A stretch of 64,000 nt of DNA from Leptolinea sp964420995. Lineage in GTDB: Bacteria > Chloroflexota > Anaerolineae > Anaerolineales > Anaerolineaceae. Shown here one piece after another: positions 1 through 7,131 of the stretch. The notes under the pieces were generated by a model. The model worked only from the letters and a program-made list of their open reading frames with translations, was not told where the DNA came from and did not search any database. Every line of letters starts with the position of its first letter. Position 1 is the first letter of the stretch. The position numbers and the translations under genes were made by a program. The stretch spans positions 1-64,000 of the forward strand of contig CAYQUX010000014.1 in the NCBI GenBank assembly GCA_964420995.1, given 5' to 3'.

Positions 1-120
1 TCGAGCAAATTTCAGGACATTAAATGTGTCCACTTTTTTTGATCTATTCCAATCCGCGCTTTCCGGATGGGGGAAGGCCGGGATGGGGGCTATCAGCAGA
101 AAAAAAAGCACCCCCTCCAA

Positions 121-154
121 CCTCCCCCATTTTCAAAAGCGAAAATGGAGGAGG
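121..154. repeat. inverted repeat, 14-bp arms
   Basis: Arms at 121-134 and 141-154 pair over 14 bp with one mismatch around the 6-nt loop AAAAGC. No T-run follows directly on either strand, so a terminator role is doubtful. It may be a small dispersed repeat or a stem in a transcript that ends downstream of the tRNA gene. Nothing in the window matches it elsewhere as far as I could see. Confidence 0.5.
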
Positions 155-222
155 CTATTGTTGATTCCTTGAATGAAAATATAACCAATGCGATGGTTTC
201 ACATCAGCGTATTGCTTCGCAA

Positions 223-242
223 TCGAACCCCTGTTTTGGCCT
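223..242. repeat. 20-bp copy of tRNA-Glu internal segment
   Basis: The 20 bases at 223-242 are identical to 327-346, part of the tRNA-Glu gene (T-arm, variable region and 3' side of the anticodon stem), in the same orientation and 104 bp away. A direct repeat of a tRNA part beside the tRNA is the usual trace of site-specific integration or of a decayed tRNA copy. No integrase lies nearby, so this is at most a scar. Confidence 0.6.
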
Positions 243-282
243 CGTGTACCTCGATGGTGTGAAGAAGGGCTGATGAATCAAA

Positions 283-303
283 AAACCACCAATTCGGTGG
301 TTT
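283..303 (-). terminator. Rho-independent terminator of tRNA-Glu
   Basis: Read on the minus strand, an 8-bp perfect stem (AAACCACC / GGTGGTTT, loop GAATT) is followed by a run of six T. It begins 9 nt after the 3' end of the tRNA gene, the right place to end its transcript. Confidence 0.8.
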
Positions 304-311
304 CATGAAGG

Positions 312-384
312 TGCCCCCAAGGGGACTCGAACCCCTGTTTTGGCCTTGAGAGGGCCGCGTCCTGGGCCGCTAGACGATGGGGGC
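312..384 (-). tRNA. tRNA-Glu (anticodon CTC)
   Basis: On the minus strand the 73-nt sequence folds as a cloverleaf. The acceptor stem is GCCCCCA paired with TGGGGGC, followed by discriminator A. The D-arm contains GTCTAGCGGCCCAGGAC, which is typical of bacterial tRNA-Glu. The anticodon loop is CTCTCAA with anticodon CTC, and the T-arm is AGGGG TTCGAGT CCCCT. The outermost anticodon-stem pair is a C-A mismatch. The CCA end is not encoded (the gene continues CCT). It decodes GAG codons, while GAA would need a second tRNA elsewhere. A terminator follows at 303-283. Confidence 0.93.
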
Positions 385-439
385 GGGGACGAAAAATATA
401 CCATGCCGCGGGCTGGTTGTCAAAGGTTTGCCCGCGGGC

Positions 440-445
440 TATAAT
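440..445 (+). promoter_or_regulatory. TATAAT -10 box, probable leaderless promoter
   Basis: A perfect TATAAT ends 7 nt before the ATG at 453, so transcription would begin at or next to the start codon. There is no Shine-Dalgarno sequence, which fits a leaderless mRNA. I see no clear -35 box. Confidence 0.6.
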
Positions 446-452
446 CTGCTGC

Positions 453-1070
453 ATGCCCCGCGGCGTCCCCCTATCCAAGCGACTGTTTGACCTTCTGCTC
501 ACCATCCCCGGTGTGATCCTGATCTCACCGCTGCTGGTCGTTGTCGCGCTGCTGGTGAGCGTCAAACTGGGAAGCCCCATCCTCTTCCGGCAGGTTCGTC
601 CCGGTTATAAAGGGAAACCCTTCACCCTGAACAAATTCCGCAGCATGACCGACCGGCGCGACGCCGAAGGCAACCTCCTCCCGGACAAAGAGCGCCTGAC
701 ACCCTTCGGCCGCTTTTTGCGCTCTTCCAGCCTCGATGAACTCCCCGAATTGATCAACGTGCTGCGCGGCGAAATGAGCCTGGTGGGGCCCCGCCCGCTG
801 TTGACCGCTTACCTCGAGCGTTACACGCCCGAACAGGCGCGCCGCCATGACGTGCTGCCCGGCATCACCGGCTGGGCGCAGGTCAACGGTCGCAACGCGC
901 TCACCTGGGAAGACAAATTTCGCCTGGACGTATGGTACGTGGATCACCGTTCCATCGCGCTGGATATCAAAATTCTCGCCCTCACCTTCTTGAAAGTATT
1001 CAGGCGTGAGGGCATCAACCAGCCGGGCTCCGCCACAGCGGAAGAATTCAAAGGGATAGACCGCTCTTAA
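453..1070 (+). CDS. undecaprenyl-phosphate sugar phosphotransferase (bacterial sugar transferase family)
   Basis: This 205-aa protein belongs to the WcaJ/PglC-type sugar transferases, which move a sugar-1-phosphate from a UDP-sugar onto undecaprenyl phosphate at the membrane to start surface-polysaccharide or glycan synthesis. It has one N-terminal hydrophobic segment (about residues 10-35), then the family blocks RPGYKGKPF, KFRSMT, DELPELINVLRGEMSLVGPRP with its conserved Asp-Glu pair, and a C-terminal GITGWAQVNGRN block. It is a short, core-only version without the extra N-terminal membrane domain of WcaJ. I chose ATG 453, not the upstream in-frame ATG at 417, because homology begins there and a -10 box lies at 440-445. 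Its stop overlaps the convergent lipoprotein gene by 4 bp. The sugar donor cannot be told from the sequence. Confidence 0.9.
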   Translation: MPRGVPLSKRLFDLLLTIPGVILISPLLVVVALLVSVKLGSPILFRQVRPGYKGKPFTLNKFRSMTDRRDAEGNLLPDKERLTPFGRFLRSSSLDELPELINVLRGEMSLVGPRPLLTAYLERYTPEQARRHDVLPGITGWAQVNGRNALTWEDKFRLDVWYVDHRSIALDIKILALTFLKVFRREGINQPGSATAEEFKGIDRS

Positions 1071-2089
1071 CCGGTAACGGTGAACGGGTTGAGCCAGCCT
1101 TTCATCAATTTTTCGTTGGTTTCATCGATCAGGCGCTGTTTGCCCACTCCGATGAACGCTTCATTTATATCCGTGACCTTAACGCCAACGGGAACAGTTT
1201 TTCCGCCCTGACCATTCAAAACATCCGGCATGACCGCGGCCAGCGCGCCGGCGGTATCAATGGAAATGGTAGCCGCCCAGCGGTTTTTCAGTTCGTCTCC
1301 CGGATAGCTGGTACCCAGGTAGATCAGATTTTGTGAAACCAGTGATTGAAGCAATTCTGGAGACTGGGCTTCTTTGGAAAAATACAGGCTTTCCAGACCG
1401 GCCGGCAGAATGTTGGAGACGGCCGTCTGCCATTCCACCGGTGACGCGCCAATACCGGCGGATTCTGTAAGAGGGTAGGCGGCAAAAGGCGGGGTAGATG
1501 TGCCGCAGCGGCCGCAGAAGTGACGCCCGCCGCTCATAAAGGCATTCACCTGCACGTTCACCTCACCCCCATCAGTCGGGATCAGTCCAGCCGCGCGCCA
1601 GTTGGGCGCGGCCATCACAGCCGTATACCCGGCCATGAAGGACAAAAACTCCGGATGCACGCGCAGCACGGTCAGGGTCGGGCCGGTTTGCAGGTCCGCG
1701 GTGCTGATTACAACAACCTGTGTCTGCGGATTGGCAGCCAGAATATCGACCAGATTGTCAGGCACGGTAAGGAAGATGGCTGCCACCCGGTTGGGTCCCA
1801 GGTTGCCGGAAGGTGCCTGGCCGAGCGTTTCCACTATCAGACCAGCCGCGGATACAGCCGGTTGAATGGCATCGGTGACCGCTTTTACCTCTTCCGGCAG
1901 GATGCCCGGCGGAGCGATCAGCGTGACCCGCGCCGCCTCCGGGGTGGCGGTTGGGGGTATTGGCGTGGGAACAATGGTGGCTGTGGGAGTAGCCGTGGGA
2001 TTGAAGGAAGGCAGGTTGAGACCGCTGCACCCGGCAAGGGAGCTGGCATAAAGTGATCCGCAAAGAATTATGACTGATAAACGCTTCAT
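1067..2089 (-). CDS. BMP-family-like lipoprotein (substrate-binding type)
   Basis: This 340-aa secreted lipoprotein has the signal peptide MKRLSVIILCGSLYASSLAG and a lipobox ending at Cys21. A Thr/Pro-rich spacer (about 28-50) follows, typical of this genome. The rest reads like a periplasmic-binding fold of the basic membrane protein (Med/PnrA) class: VVVIS strand, HPEFLSFMAGYTAVMA, GLIPTDGG. This family usually binds nucleosides for ABC import, but no transporter genes lie nearby, so the ligand is unknown. A CGRC motif in the middle (after GGRHF) is unusual and could hold a disulfide or metal. It is divergent from the HAD gene and shares an overlapping -10 region at 2147-2154. Confidence 0.7.
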   Translation of the reverse strand: MKRLSVIILCGSLYASSLAGCSGLNLPSFNPTATPTATIVPTPIPPTATPEAARVTLIAPPGILPEEVKAVTDAIQPAVSAAGLIVETLGQAPSGNLGPNRVAAIFLTVPDNLVDILAANPQTQVVVISTADLQTGPTLTVLRVHPEFLSFMAGYTAVMAAPNWRAAGLIPTDGGEVNVQVNAFMSGGRHFCGRCGTSTPPFAAYPLTESAGIGASPVEWQTAVSNILPAGLESLYFSKEAQSPELLQSLVSQNLIYLGTSYPGDELKNRWAATISIDTAGALAAVMPDVLNGQGGKTVPVGVKVTDINEAFIGVGKQRLIDETNEKLMKGWLNPFTVTG

Positions 2090-2146
2090 TGATGTCCAAT
2101 CCGATGCCGGGAGATGGTTTAACGAAATACACCCGAGGGCGGCTAT

Positions 2147-2154
2147 ATTATAAT
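2147..2154. promoter_or_regulatory. overlapping divergent -10 boxes
   Basis: The sequence TATTATAATA reads TATAAT on both strands: plus strand 2149-2154 and minus strand 2152-2147. The plus-strand box ends 6 nt before the ATG at 2161 (leaderless HAD gene). The minus-strand box would give a leader of about 50 nt for the lipoprotein gene. The two promoters cannot be occupied at the same time. -35 boxes are weak on both sides. Confidence 0.6.
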
Positions 2155-2160
2155 AGCGGC

Positions 2161-2631
2161 ATGATCGATCTGACCATCCCGGGCATGGGAAATGTCCAAA
2201 TTTTGCACCTGGTCATGGATGTGAATGGTACTTTGGCCGTGGATGGTGTATTAATGGAAGGTATGCCGCGTGCCATCGCATCGCTGGCGAACCTCCTTCA
2301 AATCCACCTGATCACCGCCGATACACACGGCCGGCAGGATCAAATCGATCACATACTGGGTCTGAAAGCCGTTCGTCTGCAGCCCGGTGATGAAGCGCGG
2401 CAAAAGGGCGAATACATCCGCACGCTGGGCGGCCAATTTTGCGCCGCCATCGGCCAGGGCGCGAACGATGTTCAGATGCTGGCTGAAGCCTTCCTGGGAA
2501 TTGCCGTCCTTTCACCGGAAGGGCTGTGTGTGGATACATTGAAATCCGCCCGTATCGTTATGCCCGACATTTTCTCCGCTTTCAGTCTGTTGGAAAAACC
2601 ACAACGGATCGTAGCCACTCTGCGCAAATGA
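2161..2631 (+). CDS. HAD-family soluble P-type-ATPase-like phosphatase
   Basis: This 156-aa cytoplasmic protein has HAD motif I as DVNGTLA (nucleophile Asp20), motif II as ITADTHG, a motif III lysine near KGEYI and motif IV as GQGANDVQML. The DxNGT signature, with Asn22 where phosphatases have Asp, resembles the P-type ATPase phosphorylation domain and the stand-alone COG4087 group. Loss of the second Asp suggests a modified reaction, perhaps a stable phospho-enzyme, but the substrate is unknown. The start ATG 2161 is supported by a TATAAT box 6 nt upstream. An in-frame upstream ATG at 2089 lies across the divergent promoter and is unlikely. It overlaps the next gene by ATGA, so the two are probably co-translated. 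Confidence 0.8.
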   Translation: MIDLTIPGMGNVQILHLVMDVNGTLAVDGVLMEGMPRAIASLANLLQIHLITADTHGRQDQIDHILGLKAVRLQPGDEARQKGEYIRTLGGQFCAAIGQGANDVQMLAEAFLGIAVLSPEGLCVDTLKSARIVMPDIFSAFSLLEKPQRIVATLRK

Positions 2632-3842
2632 CCCTGCCAACCAGCGAATCCCTCCCGAACGATGATTCATCCTCCCTGCCCCCGGCCCGCCGGCGGAGGC
2701 AGCGCCGTCTATTGGCGCCGGATACCTCGGATGAACAAACCAGCCTGCTGGAAGAACTGGTCACCCGGTTAACTCCGTCCGCCGATTTCCTGATCTATTC
2801 CTTTCTGTGCGGCCTGATCACCGGCATCGCCGCGCTGGCCAACTCGCCCGCGCTTTTCCTGTTGGCTGCCCTCACCGCGCCATTTCTCTCACCGGTCATT
2901 GGTCTGTCGCTGGCATCCATCATCGGTTCCCGAAACTTCTTCCTGCGGGCTTTGATCGCCACACTTATCGGCGCCATTCTTGTCTTCGCCGGGGGGCTGC
3001 TGGCCGGAACGATCGCGCTGCAAGTGTCCAGTGTTCCCATTCAACATGCTTATCTGCACGCCCACTTTTCCTGGTATGACGTTTTTCTTCTCATTGTCGG
3101 CACGGCACTTACCACCCTGTTTATCGTCCGCAAAAATCAAAGTCCCAAATACCAGATCACCAACGTGGCGCTGGTTTACGAGCTCTACCTTCCACTGGGA
3201 GTGGCCGGCTTTGGAGTGTTAACCGGCCCCAAAGGGCTCCTGCCAGATGGACTGCTGGTTTTCGGTGTGTATCTGGCCACTTCCGCCCTGGTTGGGGTGA
3301 TCGTCCTCGCGCTCACCGGACTGCGTCCCATGATCCACCTGGGTTACACCCTGGGAACAACCGCGGCTCTGGTGGCCATGTGCGCGCTGGTGGCTTTCAG
3401 CGGGGTGGAAACCGCGCGTCATTTCCAGGTCGCGCTGCCCACACTCGCGCCCACCCAAACACCGGTGCCAACAGCCACGCGCACACCCACGCGAACCAGG
3501 GTGCCGCCATCCCCCACCCCCACGCTATCACCCACGCCCGCGCCGACCAATACGCCCACCATCACTCTTACACCGACAACCACCCCCATTCGCGCGTGGA
3601 TGTCTGCTGAAACAGGCGGCGGAGCTTATATTCGCAAAACACCCGGCTTCGAAGGAAGCCTGGTTAAAAGTTTTCTGAACGGCAGCCGGTTGAACATTTT
3701 GCCCGAAGCCACAGAGGTCGACGGGAAGATCTGGCTGCATGTCATCAGCCCTGACGGGTACGAGGGCTGGGTGTTACAATCCGCTCTGATCACGGCAACA
3801 GCCGTACCGACAGACACACCCGAGCCTTCCATAACTCCCTGA
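2628..3842 (+). CDS. DUF389-like membrane protein with C-terminal SH3b domain
   Basis: This protein has 404 aa. An N-terminal Arg-rich cytoplasmic segment (RRRRQRR) is followed by about six membrane helices between residues 55 and 265, with the pattern of DUF389 proteins (LTAPFLSPVIGL near the second helix). An extracellular Thr/Pro-rich linker (about 270-325, TPTRTPTR-like repeats) leads to a bacterial SH3 domain (AYIRKTPGFEGSLVKSF to GWVLQSAL) that may bind the cell wall. The start ATG overlaps the HAD stop (ATGA). Membrane anchor, flexible linker and SH3b suggest a wall-sensing or wall-tethering role, which is inference. The membrane-family assignment is moderately certain and the SH3b assignment is good. 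Confidence 0.72.
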   Translation: MTLPTSESLPNDDSSSLPPARRRRQRRLLAPDTSDEQTSLLEELVTRLTPSADFLIYSFLCGLITGIAALANSPALFLLAALTAPFLSPVIGLSLASIIGSRNFFLRALIATLIGAILVFAGGLLAGTIALQVSSVPIQHAYLHAHFSWYDVFLLIVGTALTTLFIVRKNQSPKYQITNVALVYELYLPLGVAGFGVLTGPKGLLPDGLLVFGVYLATSALVGVIVLALTGLRPMIHLGYTLGTTAALVAMCALVAFSGVETARHFQVALPTLAPTQTPVPTATRTPTRTRVPPSPTPTLSPTPAPTNTPTITLTPTTTPIRAWMSAETGGGAYIRKTPGFEGSLVKSFLNGSRLNILPEATEVDGKIWLHVISPDGYEGWVLQSALITATAVPTDTPEPSITP

Positions 3843-3878
3843 CGGTCATATTTATCAAATGTATAGGAGCAAGACTTT

Positions 3879-5339
3879 ATGACGATCCATTTCGGCACCG
3901 ACGGTTGGCGGGCGGTTATCTCCGACACCTTCACCTTTACCAACTTACGACAGGTAACCCAGGCCATCGCAGACGCCATCGCTTCTGACGCCTGGAACAA
4001 CGGTACGGTGGTACATGTAACCCCCGATCCCAAAAAACTGGTTGTCGGTTTTGACACCCGTTTCCTGAGTGACCGTTTCGCCGCGGAAGTGGCGCGCGTG
4101 CTGGCCGCCAACGGTTTTACCGTCTACCTGACCAACGCTGACGCCCCCACTCCGGCCATCTCGTTTTCTGTGCGTAATTTGAATGCCATGGGCGGCGTGA
4201 TGATCACCGCGTCGCACAACGCGCCACGCTATAACGGCGTGAAATTGAAATCTGCTTACGGCGGATCCGCCCTGCCCGAGCAGTGCCGCCGGGTTGAAGT
4301 CTACCTGAACGATAATGAAAACCAGGGAAGAGGGCCGAACTTGATGGATTTCGACAAGGCCATCGATGCCAAATTGATCCAGCGGTTCAATCCCATCCCG
4401 ACCTACAACGATCACCTGCGCACGTTGATTGATTTCGACAAAATTGCCCGCAACCCGCAGCGCATCGTCGTCGATTCCATGTACGGGGCCGGCCGCGGTG
4501 TCATCAAAGGCATCCTGCAGGGTACCGGCTGCGAAGTCACCGAAATCCGCGGCGAGATGAACCCGGGGTTTGGCGGTGTGCATCCGGAACCCATTGGCAA
4601 ATTCCTGGGCCCGCTGGCCGGCGCCATCGGCACACACCTGGGTAATTTCGGTCTGGCCACAGATGGAGATGCCGACCGTATCGGTGCAATGGATGAACGC
4701 GGGAACTTTGTCGATCCCCACAAGATCATGGCCTTATCGCTCCAATACCTTTATAAGAAACGCAGTTGGACCGGATCCGTCGTCCGTACTGTGTCCACCA
4801 CCCGCATGATCGACCGGCTGGCCAACCAGTATGGTTTGAAAGTGCATGAAACCCCCGTTGGATTCAACCACATCGCCGATATCATGATGCAGGAAGACGT
4901 GTTGATCGGTGGTGAAGAATCCGGCGGTATTTCCTTCAAAGGTCACATTCCCGAGGGCGATGGCATACTTATGGGGTTGCTACTCCTCGAGATCGTGTCC
5001 GATTCAGGTGTCACATTGTACGAACTGGTGGAAGACCTGTTGAAAAAAGTCGGTCCCGCCTTTTATGAACGCACCGACCTGCGTTTGAAACGACCGGTGG
5101 CCAAAGCCCAGATGACTTCCCAGTTGATCAATGAAGCCCCGGCCAAGATCGGCGGAGAAACCGTCAAGGAAGTAGCCGCGCTGGACGGTGTGAAATACAT
5201 CATGGCCGATGACTCCTGGCTTCTCATCCGCCCATCCGGTACGGAACCGGTGCTGCGTGTGTATGCCGAAGGGCGCACACAGGAAATGGTGAAATCCCTG
5301 TTGGATTTCGGCGAACAGATCGCTGCCAGCGTCTGCTAA
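3879..5339 (+). CDS. phosphoglucomutase/phosphomannomutase family protein
   Basis: This 486-aa alpha-D-phosphohexomutase has all four family signatures: the phospho-serine loop TASHNAPRYNGVK, the metal-binding DGDADR, the sugar-binding GEESGG and the phosphate-binding RPSGTEP. It interconverts hexose 1- and 6-phosphates to feed nucleotide sugars and glycan synthesis. Glucose versus mannose (or glucosamine) specificity cannot be set from the sequence. The start ATG 3879 has an AGGAG ribosome site about 9 nt upstream. It is separated from the membrane-protein gene by 36 bp and ends at a strong bidirectional terminator (5360-5404). Confidence 0.92.
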   Translation: MTIHFGTDGWRAVISDTFTFTNLRQVTQAIADAIASDAWNNGTVVHVTPDPKKLVVGFDTRFLSDRFAAEVARVLAANGFTVYLTNADAPTPAISFSVRNLNAMGGVMITASHNAPRYNGVKLKSAYGGSALPEQCRRVEVYLNDNENQGRGPNLMDFDKAIDAKLIQRFNPIPTYNDHLRTLIDFDKIARNPQRIVVDSMYGAGRGVIKGILQGTGCEVTEIRGEMNPGFGGVHPEPIGKFLGPLAGAIGTHLGNFGLATDGDADRIGAMDERGNFVDPHKIMALSLQYLYKKRSWTGSVVRTVSTTRMIDRLANQYGLKVHETPVGFNHIADIMMQEDVLIGGEESGGISFKGHIPEGDGILMGLLLLEIVSDSGVTLYELVEDLLKKVGPAFYERTDLRLKRPVAKAQMTSQLINEAPAKIGGETVKEVAALDGVKYIMADDSWLLIRPSGTEPVLRVYAEGRTQEMVKSLLDFGEQIAASVC

Positions 5340-5359
5340 CCTGCCTGACAAAACACAAA

Positions 5360-5404
5360 AAAGATCGGGATGATTTTTTCGTCAATCCCGATCTTTATTT
5401 TTTT
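5360..5404. terminator. bidirectional Rho-independent terminator
   Basis: A 12-bp perfect stem (5360-5371 with 5385-5396, loop 13 nt) is followed on the plus strand by seven T and on the minus strand by six T after the mirrored stem. It ends both the phosphohexomutase transcript and the long minus-strand envelope operon that converges on it. Confidence 0.9.
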
Positions 5405-5430
5405 AACTGGATTTCTTTTGGCGGAAATGA

Positions 5431-6048
5431 CTATGCTGAGCGCAATTTCCGGGAAGCGAAAATCACGAGCCCCAGCACCACCGTCAATCCGGCCAGGCCG
5501 GGCAGACCAACCCCATCCATGATACCGGTTTCCGGTAAGGCGCCTGCTCCATCCGCCTCAGCGGTCATTCGGGCGGCAGCGGCCTGGGTTTGCAGGAAAG
5601 CCAGTGTGGCCGTTCGCGCGTCCACTCCACCAGCATCCGGTTCTGCTGTCACTTCCTCCACCGGGGCGATGCTTAACTCCTCCAATTCAGGTGTTGCTGT
5701 AGCCGGAGCCAGTTGGGTGAATGTGGGCGCGATGGTGGCGGTTGCCTGTTCCGACTGTACCGCGGCCATTGCCAGACTCTCAGAGAGCTGCGTGGCCGCC
5801 AGGGCTGTGGCGGTATTGGCGGCAAATATTTGAATGTTCTGTGATTCGCGTTTTTCCCGTGATTGCGGCAACACATAGAAAATCACAAAAGCCAACGCGG
5901 CCAATGTTAAAGCGAATATCACCGCGATCAAACCGAAGGAGATGAAGAACGTCCGGTTGCTGGGTTTGGGATCCTGCCCGCCGGAGAGATCATCACCTTC
6001 GTACTCGTCGAAATCCTGGTATTGGTTTTGATTGTCAGGGTATGACAT
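5431..6048 (-). CDS. LPETG-anchored membrane/surface protein
   Basis: This 205-aa protein has an acidic cytoplasmic N-terminus, a transmembrane helix at about 34-60, and an extracellular region rich in Ala, Thr and Glu that is likely helical. It ends with a classical sortase signal: LPETG at 171-175, a hydrophobic stretch (about 182-198) and the basic tail SRKLRSA. Sortase would cut between Thr and Gly and attach it to the peptidoglycan, leaving a protein held at both the membrane and the wall. The start ATG 6048 has AGGAG upstream. A further in-frame start at 6078 is less likely. It is the last gene of the minus-strand block and ends at the terminator 5360-5404. No sortase gene is in the window. 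Confidence 0.72.
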   Translation of the reverse strand: MSYPDNQNQYQDFDEYEGDDLSGGQDPKPSNRTFFISFGLIAVIFALTLAALAFVIFYVLPQSREKRESQNIQIFAANTATALAATQLSESLAMAAVQSEQATATIAPTFTQLAPATATPELEELSIAPVEEVTAEPDAGGVDARTATLAFLQTQAAAARMTAEADGAGALPETGIMDGVGLPGLAGLTVVLGLVIFASRKLRSA

Positions 6049-6081
6049 ATTTTCAACTCCTGGTATCCGGGTCGGCAATCC

Positions 6082-7131
6082 CTAAATAATCAATTCCAGA
6101 TTTGCCAGCGGAACCGTGATTTTTTCACCGTTTTTTTTGCGCAGCTCCGCAGCCGGCGCGCGCAACCCATTGGGAAGATTTGTCAGTCCTTGAATCAGTC
6201 CAAGAATCGTGCCAACTTCACCGGCACAGGGAGGCAGTTTGATATGCACATTTTGCCCAACAGCAAATTCATCCACTTCAGGGGGCTGTAATGCCTGGTT
6301 CTGCGCTGGGAACAGCACTTCCGGCCGTTCGCCAGAAACCTGGTCCCACTGCCGCGCGTGGACGGCCGCGTCATGTTTTTCAAGTTCATGGAATATGGCA
6401 AACGCGGCTGGATTCATGGGTATCTTCCCAAAACCCTCTATCAGCATAACCGGAAAGCTCAAATTGTCAATCAAAGGAAGCAGCTCCGGGTTAATGCTCG
6501 CAAGGATCAGGCCGCGCAACTCCATTTCCGCTGCCAACCGGATCACCTCACCGGTGGCGCAAAATCCACCCACAGCCACCGATCCTTTTACACTTGCTTC
6601 AAGCTGCCGGGCAGTTAATTCCTGATCAGCCGCGTCGCATAACACCACCACGCTCCCCGCGTCTATTTTGTCATTGCCCCATACACCTTGAATCAAGGCT
6701 CCCCCTGATTCAATGACCACACCAGTATCCCCCTGCAATTCTTTAACAAAGCCTGGAAGTCCGGCTTTGATGGTCACAGGCTCTCCCCGGGTTTCCATGA
6801 TGACCACCCCGGCATTGATCTCCGTAATCAGGCAATCCACCGGGACCCGTACCACCCGTGAAAAGGTCCCACCGGTTTCCGCGAGAATATCCCCTTTGGC
6901 CAGGCGTTCCCCTTTTTTGCGCTGGATCAGTTCTTCGGCCGTTGGCGTGTCCACTCTTAAAATGGACCGTACATCCAGAAAGAAATGACCGGTGGAGTTC
7001 GGCACTTCGGCAATCGCATCGCTTGCCGAAACACGCTGCCCCGGTGAAACCACCACCCTGCCAGGTATGGGCAGCAGGCGGGTGCGGCGAATATTTGTCT
7101 GCTTGAGGTAATGGATGACAGAGGCTTGCAT
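6082..7131 (-). CDS. conserved protein with biotinyl/lipoyl-like (barrel-sandwich) segments
   Basis: This 349-aa protein has no signal peptide or membrane helix. The N-terminal third has short beta repeats with Gly turns (LPIPGRVVVSPGQRVSASDAI, then KGERLAKGDILAETGGTFS) that look like barrel-sandwich hybrid domains, though I see no MKM-type lysine for biotin or lipoate. The C-terminal part has a KOW/SH3-like stretch (AVGQNVHIKLPPCAGEVGTI). The ATG overlaps the stop of the GlmL-like ATPase gene (TGATG), so the two are translationally coupled and probably form a complex. Function unknown. I do not recognise a named family. Confidence 0.6.
   Translation of the reverse strand: MQASVIHYLKQTNIRRTRLLPIPGRVVVSPGQRVSASDAIAEVPNSTGHFFLDVRSILRVDTPTAEELIQRKKGERLAKGDILAETGGTFSRVVRVPVDCLITEINAGVVIMETRGEPVTIKAGLPGFVKELQGDTGVVIESGGALIQGVWGNDKIDAGSVVVLCDAADQELTARQLEASVKGSVAVGGFCATGEVIRLAAEMELRGLILASINPELLPLIDNLSFPVMLIEGFGKIPMNPAAFAIFHELEKHDAAVHARQWDQVSGERPEVLFPAQNQALQPPEVDEFAVGQNVHIKLPPCAGEVGTILGLIQGLTNLPNGLRAPAAELRKKNGEKITVPLANLELII

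Larger units (their letters stand above)
1..282. other. gene-free stretch
   Basis: I see no convincing gene here. A 68-codon open frame (67-273) has no ribosome binding site, a composition driven by purine/pyrimidine runs, and a tRNA-like fragment inside it. The stretch holds an inverted repeat (121-154) and a 20-bp copy of part of the neighbouring tRNA gene (223-242), both listed separately. Confidence 0.6.

Noticed and set aside
67..273. 68-codon open frame at the left end
   Set aside because: No ribosome binding site, low-complexity composition, and it contains a copied tRNA fragment and an inverted repeat.
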